Part shown: positions 10,916 through 21,244 of the stretch, in pieces
How positions within the stretch are numbered: position 1 is the stretch's first letter
How the letters are laid out: each line of letters opens with the position of its first letter
NCBI RefSeq assembly: GCF_001292625.1
Contig: NZ_LAJH01000014.1
Location: forward strand, 124,001 to 188,000
Origin: Shimia sp. SK013
GTDB lineage: Bacteria; Pseudomonadota; Alphaproteobacteria; Rhodobacterales; Rhodobacteraceae
Direction: 5' to 3'
Length of the DNA: 64,000 bases
Program-made: the position numbers and the translations under genes
Notes under the pieces: generated by a model
Told to the model about the DNA's origin: nothing
Database searches by the model: none
What the model saw: only the letters and a program-made list of their open reading frames with translations

Positions 10916-12454
10916 TTACGCGAAGTCAGCGGCGAAAGCGTCCAGCGCAGCTTTAACTTTGTCTGCAGCATCGCCCTTGATCTTAGGATCTTCGTCGGTG
11001 ATCCACTTAAGCAAGTCAGAATTGTTGGCGCGCAGATGCGTCAACATAGCTTGCTCAAAGCGGCCAACGTCGGCCACGTCGATACCGTCCAGATAACCGT
11101 TCACACCTGCAAAGATGACGCAGACGATTTCAGCGTTGGTCAGTGGCGAATACTGTGGCTGTTTCATCAGCTCAGTAAGACGCGCACCACGGTTCAGCAG
11201 CTGCTGGGTCGCGGCATCGAGGTCGGAACCGAACTGAGCAAACGCAGCCATCTCACGATACTGAGCCAGCGACAGTTTCACCGGACCAGCAACCGACGAC
11301 ATCGCCGAGGTCTGAGCCGAGGAGCCAACGCGCGACACCGACAGACCGGTGTTCACAGCAGGACGGATACCTTGGTAGAACAGTTCGGTTTCCAGGAAGA
11401 TCTGACCGTCGGTGATCGAAATCACGTTGGTTGGAATAAACGCGGAAACGTCGCCACCTTGGGTTTCAATGATCGGCAGCGCGGTAAGCGAGCCAGCACC
11501 GAAATCTTCGTTCAGCTTGGCCGAACGCTCCAGCAGGCGTGAGTGAAGATAGAAAACGTCACCAGGATAAGCTTCACGTCCGGGTGGACGACGCAGCAGC
11601 AGGGACATCTGACGATACGCAACCGCTTGCTTGGAGAGATCATCATAGATGATCAGGGCGTGCCGACCGTTGTCACGGAAATACTCGGCCATCGCAGTCG
11701 CGGCGTAAGGCGCCAGAAACTGCAAAGGCGCAGGCTCGGAAGCGGTCGCAGCAACAACAACGGAATATTCCATCGCGCCGGACTCTTCGAGTTTCTTAAC
11801 CAGCTGAGCAACAGTCGAACGCTTCTGACCGATCGCAACGTACACACAGTACAGCTTCTTGCTTTCGTCGTCGCCAGCGGCTTCGTTGTAAGACTTCTGG
11901 TTCAGGATCGCGTCCAGAGCCACAGCAGTTTTGCCGGTCTGACGGTCACCAATGATCAATTCACGTTGGCCACGGCCAATCGGGATCATCGCGTCGACCG
12001 ACTTCAGGCCGGTTGCCATCGGTTCGTGAACCGATTTACGCGGGATAATGCCCGGTGCTTTAACGTCAGCAACACCACGAGTCTCCGATACGATCGGACC
12101 TTTGCCGTCAATCGGGTTGCCCAGACCGTCAACAACGCGACCCAGCAGGCCTTCGCCAATCGGCACGTCCACGATGGAGTTGGTGCGCTTAACAGTGTCA
12201 CCTTCCTTGATGTGCTGATCCGAACCAAAGATCACGACACCTACGTTGTCGCTTTCCAGGTTCAGCGCCATGCCTTGAATACCACCAGGGAATTCAACCA
12301 TCTCACCGGCTTGGACATTGTCCAGGCCGTAGACGCGCGCGATACCGTCACCGACGGAAAGCACACGACCGACTTCGGCCACATCGGCCTCCTGGCCAAA
12401 GTTTTTAATCTGCTCCTTAAGGATCGCAGATATTTCGGCTGCTTGGATACCCAT
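10916..12454 (-). CDS. atpA: F1F0 ATP synthase alpha subunit
   Basis: A 512-residue regulatory subunit of F1, with the Walker A loop GDRQTGKT at 169-176 and the family signature around [17 protein letters not shown]. It starts [20 protein letters not shown], the helix that contacts the delta subunit. Its ATG overlaps the atpH stop codon by one base, implying translational coupling. Confidence 0.98.
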   Translation of the reverse strand: MGIQAAEISAILKEQIKNFGQEADVAEVGRVLSVGDGIARVYGLDNVQAGEMVEFPGGIQGMALNLESDNVGVVIFGSDQHIKEGDTVKRTNSIVDVPIGEGLLGRVVDGLGNPIDGKGPIVSETRGVADVKAPGIIPRKSVHEPMATGLKSVDAMIPIGRGQRELIIGDRQTGKTAVALDAILNQKSYNEAAGDDESKKLYCVYVAIGQKRSTVAQLVKKLEESGAMEYSVVVAATASEPAPLQFLAPYAATAMAEYFRDNGRHALIIYDDLSKQAVAYRQMSLLLRRPPGREAYPGDVFYLHSRLLERSAKLNEDFGAGSLTALPIIETQGGDVSAFIPTNVISITDGQIFLETELFYQGIRPAVNTGLSVSRVGSSAQTSAMSSVAGPVKLSLAQYREMAAFAQFGSDLDAATQQLLNRGARLTELMKQPQYSPLTNAEIVCVIFAGVNGYLDGIDVADVGRFEQAMLTHLRANNSDLLKWITDEDPKIKGDAADKVKAALDAFAADFA

Positions 12455-13014
12455 TATCCGACCTCTTTCATTGCATTCTGGAGGGAAGAGAGCTTGGAGC
12501 GGATCGACGTATCGATCATCTTCGAGCCCACTTTAACTACAAGACCGCCAACAAGGCTTTTGTCGACGGTCGCGTTGATCTTGACGTCTTTCCCCACACG
12601 GGCTGCCAGCGTTTTCGCCAGCTTGTCGCTTTGGGTTTTGGTCAATGCTTTGGCAGATGTCACATCGGCGGTTACTTCGCCTTTGTGGTCTGCAATCATG
12701 GCGCGCAGCTGTTCAATCAGCTGAGGCAGCACGAACAGGCGACGCTTCTCGGCCATCAGGCCCAGAACATTTACCAGCACGGGCTGCAATTTCATGGTTT
12801 TCGCGACGGCTGCGATGGCGTTGCCCTGCTCATTGCGGCTCACCAGAGGCGAATTGATCAGATCACGCAGTTCGGCGCTTTCGTCCAATGCTGCGCTGAG
12901 ATCGTCAAGACCGCTTTCCAACTTGGTAAGCGCCTTGTTCTCGGATGCGATCTCAAAGACCGCGGCGGCATAGCGTTTGGCAATGCCGGAGGAGATCGAA
13001 GCTGGTTCGGACAC
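12454..13014 (-). CDS. atpH: F1F0 ATP synthase delta subunit
   Basis: A 186-residue peripheral-stalk subunit linking F1 to the b subunits. It has the N-terminal domain with [16 protein letters not shown] and the C-terminal [21 protein letters not shown] motif. I place the start at a GTG (13012-13014) giving [15 protein letters not shown], because GGAAGGG lies at good distance before it and the length matches homologues; an ATG 36 bases upstream falls inside a perfect palindrome (13047-13062) and lacks a ribosome site. It is the first gene of atpHAGDC; the F0 genes are elsewhere. Confidence 0.93.
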   Translation of the reverse strand: MSEPASISSGIAKRYAAAVFEIASENKALTKLESGLDDLSAALDESAELRDLINSPLVSRNEQGNAIAAVAKTMKLQPVLVNVLGLMAEKRRLFVLPQLIEQLRAMIADHKGEVTADVTSAKALTKTQSDKLAKTLAARVGKDVKINATVDKSLVGGLVVKVGSKMIDTSIRSKLSSLQNAMKEVG

Positions 13015-13046
13015 GTCCACCCTTCCGCTTTCTGGCCTCGATTGCA

Positions 13047-13062
13047 GCATACAATTGTATGC
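13047..13062. promoter_or_regulatory. Perfect 16-bp palindrome upstream of atpH
   Basis: GCATACAATTGTATGC is self-complementary over all 16 bases and lies 33 bases before the chosen atpH start. It is AT-rich against a GC-rich background and has no T-run, so it does not look like a terminator. It may be an operator or an mRNA leader structure of the ATP synthase operon; which protein would bind is unknown. Confidence 0.4.
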
Positions 13063-13150
13063 ACGCTACGAGGACGTTTCTTGCCCTGTCCATGACAAGG
13101 CGGCAAATCCGAGGCGGGTGTAGCAGACGCTTGCTCAGCTATCAACTACG

Positions 13151-13165
13151 TTCGATATAATCGAA
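13151..13165. promoter_or_regulatory. Inverted repeat containing TATAAT
   Basis: TTCGATATAATCGAA is a perfect 6-3-6 inverted repeat, and TATAAT at 13156-13161 matches a plus-strand sigma-70 -10 element. The best -35 match (TTGCTC, 13131) is 19 bases away, which is long. If used, it would give a leader of roughly 250 bases before the RTX-like gene. Both readings are tentative. Confidence 0.3.
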
Positions 13166-13417
13166 ATTCGCACAAAACCTTCTGTTTTTAAGGGGTTAGC
13201 CATGGTGCGACCCTTTGCCTGTGACCTTGGGGAAAAAAAATGCCTGTAAAATCCTCTTTTTCCGCGATTCCCGCTGCTCAAAGCCCGCATATTCGGCGTG
13301 CCGAACGACGCCAAACTACATTTGACCCCGAAATACCTTCGGCGCCGTTATCCATTTGGATACCAATTGCCGATATCCGGAAATGAAATCAAATCGGAAC
13401 CAGAATTCAGGTGCAGC

Positions 13418-14716
13418 ATGAGCACGATCATCATTCTCTCTATCTTGGGGCTGGGCGCAGCCGCTCTGCTTGGCGGGGCCGTTGGCGGAGACGACATAGA
13501 CATCGACGCCGCCGATGACGCAACCGAGGCCGATGAGGCAGAGCAAAATTTGACTGGCTCTTTGCCGCTGCCTGCTGACCCGCAGGACAGCAACGTCCCC
13601 GATGACGACATCTATGATGGCAGCGCACTGCCGGATGCAGGCGATGTCGATCAGGGATCGGGTGACTATGAACACGTACCTGACCACGATGACACAGAAG
13701 AAGACCCGGCCGACGGCGGCTACGACAGGGTCACCGGTACCGAGGGCGACGACACGCTCTTGCTACACCCAAACTCGGACAATCCGATTCTCGCCATTGG
13801 TGGTGATGGCGCGGACACTTTTGTGGCCGAATACCCGCATCGCGACGGCGACAGCCGCCCCTTTGATGTGATCATTTCCGATTTTGACGACACCGAAGAC
13901 GTGCTGACACTCGAAGTCGTCTCAGACGCCCCTGGCACCAGTACAGAAACGCCACAGGATTTCACTTTGGAACCCGCCGACGATGGCAGCTACGTCGATG
14001 TGCGCGTCACCGTGTTTGATCCCGATACCGGCCCCGAATCGGCGCGCGATTTTGTGGTGCGCCTTGATGGCATCTCAACCGTGAACCCCGACAGCATCTA
14101 TTTGGCCGACGCGAACGCCTCTCACGAGGATGACGAGGCACCCGGAGATACAGAGCCCGCCCCCAACGACTCAACCACCGAAATGGTACAGGGTGACGTC
14201 GGCGATCTCGATCTGCGCGGCACCCGCGGCGACGACACGATTATCATCGACCACGACAGCGGCTCGGTGGTTGTGAACGGCGGCGCAGGCGATGACACCA
14301 TCGACGCCCGCAGCGTAGAGATCGACGAAGACACTCGCTTGCGCATTGATGGCAGCGAAGGCGACGACACCTATCTGTTCGCCCAAGGCATCAATGTGTC
14401 CGACGATCAATTTGGCGGTGCCGATGTCTACTCTATGACGGTTGACCCTGATCAGATGCAGAACAGCAATCCGTCTACTGTGGTCTGGGACTTTGAGGAC
14501 CGCTTTCAACTCACCCTGCCGGCCGATCTCGCGGACTCGGTGCGGATTGAAAACCTGCCACCACGCTATGACGCCAGTCTCGGGTCTGTTGTTCAGCGCG
14601 ACGACGTCTATGTTGGTGACACACTGGTGATGAAACTTATCAATCTGGACGAAGAAAACCGCATCACTCTGGACAGCGGAAAATTCGAAATCCTGCCGAT
14701 CGCAACTGCGGCCTAA
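13418..14716 (+). CDS. RTX-like acidic repeat protein, membrane-anchored (paralogue 1)
   Basis: A 432-residue, strongly acidic protein. Residues 1-25 form one hydrophobic segment (STIIILSILGLGAAALLGG) followed at once by an Asp/Glu-rich linker. Hemolysin-type calcium-binding turns of the GGxGxD kind appear as GTEGDDTLLL, GGDGADTFV, GTRGDDTIII, GGAGDDTID and GSEGDDTYLF. The start at 13418 is chosen because it begins the hydrophobic segment; a longer frame to 13298 adds 40 residues of no clear character. It is followed 78 bases later by a homologue with the same layout and the same C-terminal motif VYVGDTLV. Export route and partner are unknown; type I secretion targets share such repeats but lack an N-terminal anchor. 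Confidence 0.7.
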   Translation: MSTIIILSILGLGAAALLGGAVGGDDIDIDAADDATEADEAEQNLTGSLPLPADPQDSNVPDDDIYDGSALPDAGDVDQGSGDYEHVPDHDDTEEDPADGGYDRVTGTEGDDTLLLHPNSDNPILAIGGDGADTFVAEYPHRDGDSRPFDVIISDFDDTEDVLTLEVVSDAPGTSTETPQDFTLEPADDGSYVDVRVTVFDPDTGPESARDFVVRLDGISTVNPDSIYLADANASHEDDEAPGDTEPAPNDSTTEMVQGDVGDLDLRGTRGDDTIIIDHDSGSVVVNGGAGDDTIDARSVEIDEDTRLRIDGSEGDDTYLFAQGINVSDDQFGGADVYSMTVDPDQMQNSNPSTVVWDFEDRFQLTLPADLADSVRIENLPPRYDASLGSVVQRDDVYVGDTLVMKLINLDEENRITLDSGKFEILPIATAA

Positions 14717-14794
14717 CCCGCCATGGGGGAAATGCAGGTGGTCAACAAGATCCCGATGGCTTAGCATTTTTAGAGTAGTTAGAGAGTACGTCGC

Positions 14795-16171
14795 ATGAAC
14801 CTGATCCTTCTGTTCTCTTTTCTCGGCATCGCCGGCAGTTTTGCAGTTGTAGACGGCATGGCCGACGACTCCGGCGGCAGCGATGACGATATCGACCCCG
14901 GCGATGAGCCCACACCGGACCCAGACCCAGACGTAGTCGGCACTTCAGGGGACGACACCATCTATTCTCAAGCCGGAGAGCATATCGACGCCGGCGCCGG
15001 CGATGATTTTATTCGCGTGGGCCATGACTATTCCAGTGCGGAAAACGACCCGATCACCCTGACTGGTGGCGCAGGCTCCGACGTCTTCTTTATCGAGGAT
15101 CCAAGCCACCACGACGTTGACCGCCCCTTTGACATCGAAATCACCGACTTTGATCCGACAGAGGATGCCCTTCGGCTCGACCTCTTTGATCTCGAAGTGG
15201 GCCCCTGGCATGAAAACCTGCTCGATATCAGCGCAGCATCGGCAGAAGATGGCAGCTTTCTCGACCTGCACATCACGATGCCCGGCTCCACCGAAAGCGC
15301 CGATCCGCTGGATTTCACGATCCGCCTGCATGGTCTCGCCGACATCGATCTGAGCACGTTGGAAATCGGCGAATTCAGCACTCGCCTTCAGGACGACGGC
15401 ACACTGACGGACGATCCGCTGTTGGCCGACCTGGGATCGGCTGGCGCTGACGCCCTGACGCCCGCAAACGGCGGGCTGTTTGCCACGCTGGACGGAAACG
15501 ACACAGTTAACTTGCACACTGATGTGTCTGCCTTCGTTCTTTTGGGCGACGGCGACGACCACGCCACCATCAGCCAAGGTCAGGCCTCGGTCCTTGGCGG
15601 CGATGGCGACGACACCTTCACCTTGGCCCATGATGACGACCGCGACCCCGACACATTTGAGGCCAACCTATACGGCGGCCAGGGCGACGATACCTTCGTA
15701 ATCGAGGACGCACGTGGCGATGTCACCCTGGAAGGCGGTCAGGGCAACGACAGCTTCATCGCCTATGATGCCGTCAGCGGAGAATCCTTTTTGCGGCTCT
15801 CGGGTGGGGAGGGCAACGACACCTACATCATGCGCATGGGCCAGCTTGTCGACGAATTCCACTCCGGCGGCGACGACACCTACACCCTCGTGGTCACCAA
15901 CGACGACATGGCCACCGCCTCGCCAGCCAACATCTACTTCAACGGCAGCGGCGACAGCTTCGATCTGGTGGTGCCGGACGGGTTGGAGGGCGACGTCCGT
16001 GTCGAAGCCCAGCCATTTGATCCGGACGCAAACATGCCGCATGTCGACAACGTCTATGTCGGGGACACTCTTGTGGCGCATCTCTGGAACGACTTTGACG
16101 GCAACTTTGCCGACAGTGGTGCTAGCCTCACGGTCACCGCCGCCGCTCTATGGACCGCCCCTGGGTCCTGA
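14795..16171 (+). CDS. RTX-like acidic repeat protein, membrane-anchored (paralogue 2)
   Basis: A 458-residue homologue of the preceding gene. It starts MNLILLFSFLGIAGSFAVVD, one hydrophobic segment, then an Asp/Pro-rich linker (DPGDEPTPDPDPDV). Calcium-binding-type turns include GTSGDDTIY, GGAGSDVFFI, GGDGDDTFTL, GGQGDDTFVI, GGQGNDSFI and GGEGNDTYIM, more regular than in paralogue 1. Both share a middle motif of the form RPFDIEITDFDPTEDAL and the C-terminal VYVGDTLV followed by Asn. The two most likely arose by tandem duplication and are probably one operon. Calcium binding is inferred from the repeats; the cellular role is unknown. Confidence 0.72.
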   Translation: MNLILLFSFLGIAGSFAVVDGMADDSGGSDDDIDPGDEPTPDPDPDVVGTSGDDTIYSQAGEHIDAGAGDDFIRVGHDYSSAENDPITLTGGAGSDVFFIEDPSHHDVDRPFDIEITDFDPTEDALRLDLFDLEVGPWHENLLDISAASAEDGSFLDLHITMPGSTESADPLDFTIRLHGLADIDLSTLEIGEFSTRLQDDGTLTDDPLLADLGSAGADALTPANGGLFATLDGNDTVNLHTDVSAFVLLGDGDDHATISQGQASVLGGDGDDTFTLAHDDDRDPDTFEANLYGGQGDDTFVIEDARGDVTLEGGQGNDSFIAYDAVSGESFLRLSGGEGNDTYIMRMGQLVDEFHSGGDDTYTLVVTNDDMATASPANIYFNGSGDSFDLVVPDGLEGDVRVEAQPFDPDANMPHVDNVYVGDTLVAHLWNDFDGNFADSGASLTVTAAALWTAPGS

Positions 16172-16199
16172 CCGGCAACGAGTCCCAAAGCACCACCCC

Positions 16200-16940
16200 T
16201 TAGGCCGGAGACACTTCAGGCGCGGGTGCGAAAACGCGCAGTGGTTTTTTGGCCGCTTCGCGCAATCCAGGCCCCGTTGGCGCCTGCACCCTTTTGCTGG
16301 CCTCCACCAAAAGCACACCGCCCGCCATCACCGGTGATATCGTCTTTCCCAACCCTTCAAGCATCCGACCGGTTTTGCGCCAAAATCGCTTGTGCGACGG
16401 GGGTTGATACAAGGTTGCGCGATGCCTTTCCGGCATAAACCCATGCGCGCGCAACTGGGTTTCCAGCTGACTGGTAGAATACGGCCTGCCATAGCCAAAC
16501 GGCGTCGTGTCACTGCGCGACCACAGGCCCGACCGATGCGGCACAACAAAAAGCGCCTTGCCTCCAGGTCCAAGCACGCGGTTGGCCTCGACCAAAACAT
16601 CAGATGGCCGGTCGCTGGTTTCCAGTCCGTGCATGATCACCAACCGGTCCAGGTGCCCGGTCTCGATCGGCCACAGCGTTTCTCCGCACAGCACCGACAC
16701 ATTGGGCATGCCTGCAGGCCAAGGCATCACGCCCTGCGGTGCAGGCATCAAGCCGATCACACGCCGCGCGCTGGACAAATACGGACGCAAAAGCGGCACG
16801 GCAAAGCCGAACCCGGCAACCGTCATCCCCTTCGCCTCAGGCCAAAGTTCCAGCATTTCGTCGCGCACAGCCTTTTGCGCCGCCCGACCTAACGTGCTGC
16901 GATAATAGAAATTGCGTAGATCCTGTACATCAAGATGCAT
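16200..16940 (-). CDS. Class I SAM-dependent methyltransferase
   Basis: A 246-residue methyltransferase-like protein. It begins [19 protein letters not shown]; the SAM-binding strand-loop is [16 protein letters not shown], and the following motifs include [29 protein letters not shown] (motif IV region) and [17 protein letters not shown]. The C-terminal part is basic with [12 protein letters not shown]. The substrate is unknown; it is divergent from gloB with 62 bases between starts. The start at 16940 is preceded by GGAGG at a slightly long 11 bases; an alternative start adds 8 residues. Confidence 0.8.
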   Translation of the reverse strand: MHLDVQDLRNFYYRSTLGRAAQKAVRDEMLELWPEAKGMTVAGFGFAVPLLRPYLSSARRVIGLMPAPQGVMPWPAGMPNVSVLCGETLWPIETGHLDRLVIMHGLETSDRPSDVLVEANRVLGPGGKALFVVPHRSGLWSRSDTTPFGYGRPYSTSQLETQLRAHGFMPERHRATLYQPPSHKRFWRKTGRMLEGLGKTISPVMAGGVLLVEASKRVQAPTGPGLREAAKKPLRVFAPAPEVSPA

Positions 16941-17002
16941 TGCAACCGCGCCTCCAATCGGCAAATCTTAGAGCTAACATAGCAATCACAAGGCGAAATT
17001 CC

Positions 17003-17770
17003 ATGCCCCTCCAGATCGTGACCATTCCGTGCCTGTCCGACAACTACGCATTTTTGATTCACGACGACAAGAGCGGCGACACCGCGCTGGTGGACGCCCC
17101 CGAACCCGGACCGATTTTGGACACGCTGTCTGACCGGGGCTGGACGCTAAGCCATGTGCTTTTGACCCACCATCACTGGGACCATGTCGACGGCTTGGCG
17201 GATGTGCTGGCACAACACCCCGCCAAAGTGGTCGGCGCCACCGCCGACGCAGGCCGCCTGCCCCCGCTGGACATCTCCGTGACCGAAGGCGACAGCGTCA
17301 CAATCGGTGGCGAAGCGGCGCAGATCATCGATGTGTCGGGCCACACAATGGGCCACATCGCGTTCTATTTCCCCGCCACGGGCGCCGTGTTCACCGCCGA
17401 CAGCCTGATGGCGCTCGGCTGTGGTCGTCTGTTTGAAGGCCCGCCCGAAGTGATGTTTGACAGCCTCGCCAAACTCGCCGCCCTGCCGCCTGAAACGATT
17501 GTTTGCTCAGGCCACGAATATACCGAATCCAACGCGCGCTTTGCGATCACGGTTGATCCCGACAACCCAGCGCTGAAAATGCGCATCGACAAGATTCGCT
17601 CTGATCGCGAAAAAAATATTCCCACCGTGCCTTCGCTGTTGTCTGACGAATTGGCGACAAATCCGTTTTTGCGCGGCCATGACCCTGCCGTTCAAGCCGT
17701 CGTAGGCATGCAAGGCGCCGCACCCACAGAGGTTTTTGCCGAAATCCGACGTCGCAAAGACAGCTTTTAA
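17003..17770 (+). CDS. gloB: Hydroxyacylglutathione hydrolase (glyoxalase II)
   Basis: A 255-residue metallo-beta-lactamase-fold enzyme hydrolysing S-lactoylglutathione to lactate and glutathione, the second step of methylglyoxal detoxification. The metal-binding motif LTHHHWDHVDG is present, with further ligands in GHTMGHIAFY, FTADSLMALGCGR and SGHEYTESNARFA. The C-terminus ends in RRRKDSF as in the family. The length is exactly typical. Glyoxalase I is not in this window. Confidence 0.95.
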   Translation: MPLQIVTIPCLSDNYAFLIHDDKSGDTALVDAPEPGPILDTLSDRGWTLSHVLLTHHHWDHVDGLADVLAQHPAKVVGATADAGRLPPLDISVTEGDSVTIGGEAAQIIDVSGHTMGHIAFYFPATGAVFTADSLMALGCGRLFEGPPEVMFDSLAKLAALPPETIVCSGHEYTESNARFAITVDPDNPALKMRIDKIRSDREKNIPTVPSLLSDELATNPFLRGHDPAVQAVVGMQGAAPTEVFAEIRRRKDSF

Positions 17771-17942
17771 ACCCTGAAAAACAGCACTTCACGAAACCGT
17801 GCAGTCTTTTTCTATGGTTAAAATTGCAGAAAGTCCTTGAAGACAGCGACCAATCGACCAAACTTTAACGTAACAACCCTATACTGGATGCGAAGACACC
17901 TTTGACTTCGCAGTTTCACGCACCGGAGGGAGCAGAACCACA

Positions 17943-20273
17943 GTGCCGTCATTTTCGAATTCGCTCGAACAAACCATCCACGCAGCCCTCGCGCTTGCCA
18001 ATCAGCGCAAGCACGAGTTCGCTACGCTTGAACATCTTCTCCTCGCCCTAATGGACGAGCCTGACGCCGTGCGCGTGCTAAAGGCCTGTAGCGTCGACCT
18101 CGAGGAGTTGCGCCAGAACCTTGTCGAGTTCATTGACGATGACCTGTCCAATCTGGTGACCGACATTGAGGGCTCCGAGGCTGTGCCCACGGCCGCTTTC
18201 CAGCGGGTCATTCAGCGCGCAGCGATCCACGTGCAAAGCTCCGGCCGCACCGAAGTGACCGGCGCCAACGTGCTTGTTGCAATCTTTGCCGAACGCGAAT
18301 CCAACGCCGCCTATTTCCTGCAAGAGCAGGACATGACGCGCTATGATGCGGTGAACTACATTGCCCATGGCGTCGCCAAAAATCCCGCCTTTGGCGAACC
18401 GCGCCCCTTGTCCGGCGCGGAAGAAGACCAAACCAGCACGCCCAACTTTGAAGGTGTCGCTGAAGAGGAACCCAAAGACAGCGCGCTGGCGAAATACTGC
18501 GTCGACCTGAACGTCAAGGCCGGCAAGGGGGACGTTGACCCGTTGATCGGCCGCGATTCCGAGGTTGAGCGTTGCATTCAGGTGCTGTGCCGCCGACGCA
18601 AGAACAACCCGCTCTTGGTGGGCGATCCCGGCGTTGGCAAAACCGCTATCGCAGAAGGTCTCGCGCGCAAAATCGTTCAGGGCGAAACGCCCGAGGTATT
18701 GTCTAAGACCACGATCTTCTCGCTCGATATGGGCGCGCTCCTTGCTGGCACCCGCTATCGCGGCGATTTTGAGGAACGCCTAAAGGCGGTGGTCACCGAA
18801 CTCGAAGAGCACCCCGACTCGGTTCTGTTCATCGACGAGATTCACACGGTAATTGGCGCTGGCGCCACATCAGGCGGCGCAATGGATGCGTCCAACCTGC
18901 TGAAACCTGCATTGCAGGGCGGCAAGCTGCGCACCATGGGCTCCACCACTTACAAAGAATTCCGTCAGCATTTTGAAAAAGACCGCGCCCTGTCGCGTCG
19001 TTTCCAGAAAATCGACGTGAGTGAGCCGACTGTTGAGGACTCCATCAAGATCCTCAAAGGCCTGAAAGAATACTTTGAGGCGCACCACGGCGTGAAATAC
19101 ACCGCCGATGCGATCAAGACCTCTGTGGAACTGGCCGCGCGCTACATCAACGACCGCAAACTGCCCGACAAAGCCATCGACGTCATCGACGAGGCCGGCG
19201 CGGCGCAACATCTCGTAGCCGCCTCCAAACGCCGCAAAACAATTGGCGTGAAAGAGATCGAAGCTGTGGTGGCCAAGATCGCGCGTATTCCACCTAAAAG
19301 CGTGTCCAAAGACGACGCCGAGGTTCTCAAAGATCTGGAGAAATCTCTCAAGCGCGTGGTGTTTGGTCAAAACAAGGCGATTGAATCCCTCAGCTCCGCG
19401 ATCAAACTGGCCCGCGCCGGTCTGCGCGAGCCTGAAAAGCCCATCGGCAACTATCTCTTCGCCGGTCCAACCGGTGTTGGCAAAACCGAGGTGGCGAAAC
19501 AGCTGGCGGATACGCTGGGTGTGGAACTGCTGCGCTTTGACATGTCCGAGTACATGGAAAAACACGCGGTCTCCCGCCTGATCGGTGCCCCTCCCGGCTA
19601 TGTTGGCTTTGATCAGGGTGGCTTATTGACCGACGGCGTGGATCAACATCCGCACTGCGTCCTTTTGCTTGATGAGATCGAAAAAGCCCACCCCGATGTG
19701 TTCAACATCCTTTTGCAAGTGATGGACCACGGCGAGTTGACCGATCACAACGGCCGAACCGTGAACTTCCGCAACGTGGTTTTGATCATGACCTCCAACG
19801 CGGGGGCCGTTGAACAAGCCAAATCCGCGATCGGCTTTGGTCGCGACCGCCGCGAAGGCGAAGACACCGCCGCGATCGAACGCACCTTTACGCCCGAGTT
19901 CCGCAACCGTCTGGATGCGGTGATCTCCTTTGCGCCGCTGCCCAAAGAGGTCATCATGCAGGTGGTCGAGAAATTCGTCATGCAGCTTGAGGTGCAGCTT
20001 CTGGACCGCAACGTCACCATCGAATTGACGCCCAAGGCCGCAGAATGGCTTGGCAACGAAGGGTATGACGAAAAAATGGGTGCACGCCCGCTGGGCCGTG
20101 TCATTCAGGAACACATCAAGAAGCCTCTGGCCGAGGAACTGCTGTTTGGCAAACTCGCCAAGGGTGGGCTTGTTAAGGTCAAGGTCAAGGATGGCAAGCT
20201 GGTGCTGGACATGTCCGGCCCAGAAAAACGCCGCATCTCCGGCGACAAGCCACCACTGCTGACCGCCGACTGA
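17943..20273 (+). CDS. clpA: ATP-dependent Clp protease ATP-binding subunit ClpA
   Basis: A 776-residue AAA+ unfoldase that feeds substrates to ClpP. It has a Clp N-domain double repeat (residues about 1-145), Walker A loops GDPGVGKT at 227-234 and GPTGVGKT at 508-515, and the second AAA domain with a C-terminal D2-small domain. The start codon is GTG, with GGAGGGAG upstream. The adaptor gene clpS, often adjacent to clpA in other bacteria, is instead at 59.9 kb of this window. An M23 peptidase gene starts two bases after the stop. Confidence 0.96.
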   Translation: MPSFSNSLEQTIHAALALANQRKHEFATLEHLLLALMDEPDAVRVLKACSVDLEELRQNLVEFIDDDLSNLVTDIEGSEAVPTAAFQRVIQRAAIHVQSSGRTEVTGANVLVAIFAERESNAAYFLQEQDMTRYDAVNYIAHGVAKNPAFGEPRPLSGAEEDQTSTPNFEGVAEEEPKDSALAKYCVDLNVKAGKGDVDPLIGRDSEVERCIQVLCRRRKNNPLLVGDPGVGKTAIAEGLARKIVQGETPEVLSKTTIFSLDMGALLAGTRYRGDFEERLKAVVTELEEHPDSVLFIDEIHTVIGAGATSGGAMDASNLLKPALQGGKLRTMGSTTYKEFRQHFEKDRALSRRFQKIDVSEPTVEDSIKILKGLKEYFEAHHGVKYTADAIKTSVELAARYINDRKLPDKAIDVIDEAGAAQHLVAASKRRKTIGVKEIEAVVAKIARIPPKSVSKDDAEVLKDLEKSLKRVVFGQNKAIESLSSAIKLARAGLREPEKPIGNYLFAGPTGVGKTEVAKQLADTLGVELLRFDMSEYMEKHAVSRLIGAPPGYVGFDQGGLLTDGVDQHPHCVLLLDEIEKAHPDVFNILLQVMDHGELTDHNGRTVNFRNVVLIMTSNAGAVEQAKSAIGFGRDRREGEDTAAIERTFTPEFRNRLDAVISFAPLPKEVIMQVVEKFVMQLEVQLLDRNVTIELTPKAAEWLGNEGYDEKMGARPLGRVIQEHIKKPLAEELLFGKLAKGGLVKVKVKDGKLVLDMSGPEKRRISGDKPPLLTAD

Positions 20274-20275
20274 CA

Positions 20276-21238
20276 GTGCGTCTGACGCTGGCTACTTTTT
20301 GCGCGCTCGCGGCCTTTCCGGTCGCGGGCGCGCCTGTTTTACAGACCCCCGTTGATTGCGACGTGGGCGAAACCTGCTACATCCAGAACTACGTCGATCA
20401 CAATTCCACCGATGGCTTCCTCGATTTTTCCTGTGGCCCGCTCAGCTATGACGGCCACAAAGGCACGGATTTCGCCTTACCCACTTTGGAGGACATGGCC
20501 TTGGGCGTTGACGTACTTGCCGCTGCAGCAGGCGTGGTCAAAGGCACGCGCAACGACATGCGCGACCAGCTTCTGACCAAAGAAAACGCCGACTATGTCA
20601 AAGGGCGCGACTGCGGAAACGGGCTGGTCGTCGACCACGGGGACGGTTGGGAAACCCAATATTGCCACCTCAAACAAGGCTCGGTACAGGTTGCTGCTGG
20701 GCAGGTGGTCGCCACCGGTCAGGTCTTGGGCCATGTCGGCCTCTCAGGCCGCACACAATTCCCACATCTGCATATCTCGGTGCGCCACAAGGGCCGGGTT
20801 GTTGATCCGTTTTCGCCAGACGCCTCTGCGGACACATGCGGCGAAAGCGGGAATTCCCTTTGGGGCGACCCACTGGCATATGTCCCCGGCGGTCTGATCC
20901 GAGCGGGATTTGATACCGGCGTTCCCGACTACACCGACGTAAAATCCGGCGCCGCAGGACGCGCCGAAATTAGGTTTGACGCAGACGCGATGGTGGTGTT
21001 CGCCTTCGGCTTTGGCAGCCGCCCGGGCGACATTTTGGACATCACAATCACTGGCCCCAAGGGCGAAATACTGTCGACATCCGTGACACTCGAAAAACAA
21101 CAGGCCCAGTATTTCCGCGCGGCTGGCAAACGCACGCCAAAACGCGGCTGGCCCAAAGGCACCTATGCCGGAGACATCAAACTCCTGCGCGAAGGCCGAA
21201 TTCTGGATCAGACCACGACGTCTTTGACGGTCAATTAA
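20276..21238 (+). CDS. M23-family metallopeptidase, secreted
   Basis: A 320-residue periplasmic peptidase of the lysostaphin/LytM type, probably cutting peptidoglycan cross-links. After a signal peptide (about residues 1-19, MRLTLATFCALAAFPVAGA) the zinc ligands are visible as His61 and Asp65 in GHKGTDF and as His164/His166 in FPHLHISVRH. A non-catalytic C-terminal beta domain follows. The start is GTG at 20276, two bases after the clpA stop, implying co-transcription with clpA. Cysteine pairs at 28/34 may form disulfides in the periplasm. Confidence 0.85.
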   Translation: MRLTLATFCALAAFPVAGAPVLQTPVDCDVGETCYIQNYVDHNSTDGFLDFSCGPLSYDGHKGTDFALPTLEDMALGVDVLAAAAGVVKGTRNDMRDQLLTKENADYVKGRDCGNGLVVDHGDGWETQYCHLKQGSVQVAAGQVVATGQVLGHVGLSGRTQFPHLHISVRHKGRVVDPFSPDASADTCGESGNSLWGDPLAYVPGGLIRAGFDTGVPDYTDVKSGAAGRAEIRFDADAMVVFAFGFGSRPGDILDITITGPKGEILSTSVTLEKQQAQYFRAAGKRTPKRGWPKGTYAGDIKLLREGRILDQTTTSLTVN

Positions 21239-21244
21239 CGGCGC

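Larger units (their letters stand above)
13015..13417. other. Divergent intergenic region between atpH and the RTX-like genes
   Basis: About 400 bases without a convincing gene, presumably holding the atp operon promoter (minus strand) and the promoter of the RTX-like pair (plus strand). It contains three inverted repeats: GCATACAATTGTATGC (13047-13062), TTCGATATAATCGAA (13151-13165) and TATCCATTTGGATA (13349-13362), the last about 55 bases before the first RTX-like start. An open frame extends the RTX-like gene upstream to 13298, but the residues there do not look like a signal or domain. Confidence 0.6.

Noticed and set aside
11543-12724. A 393-codon frame on the plus strand
   Set aside because: It is antisense to atpA and atpH, an effect of the GC-rich codon pattern.
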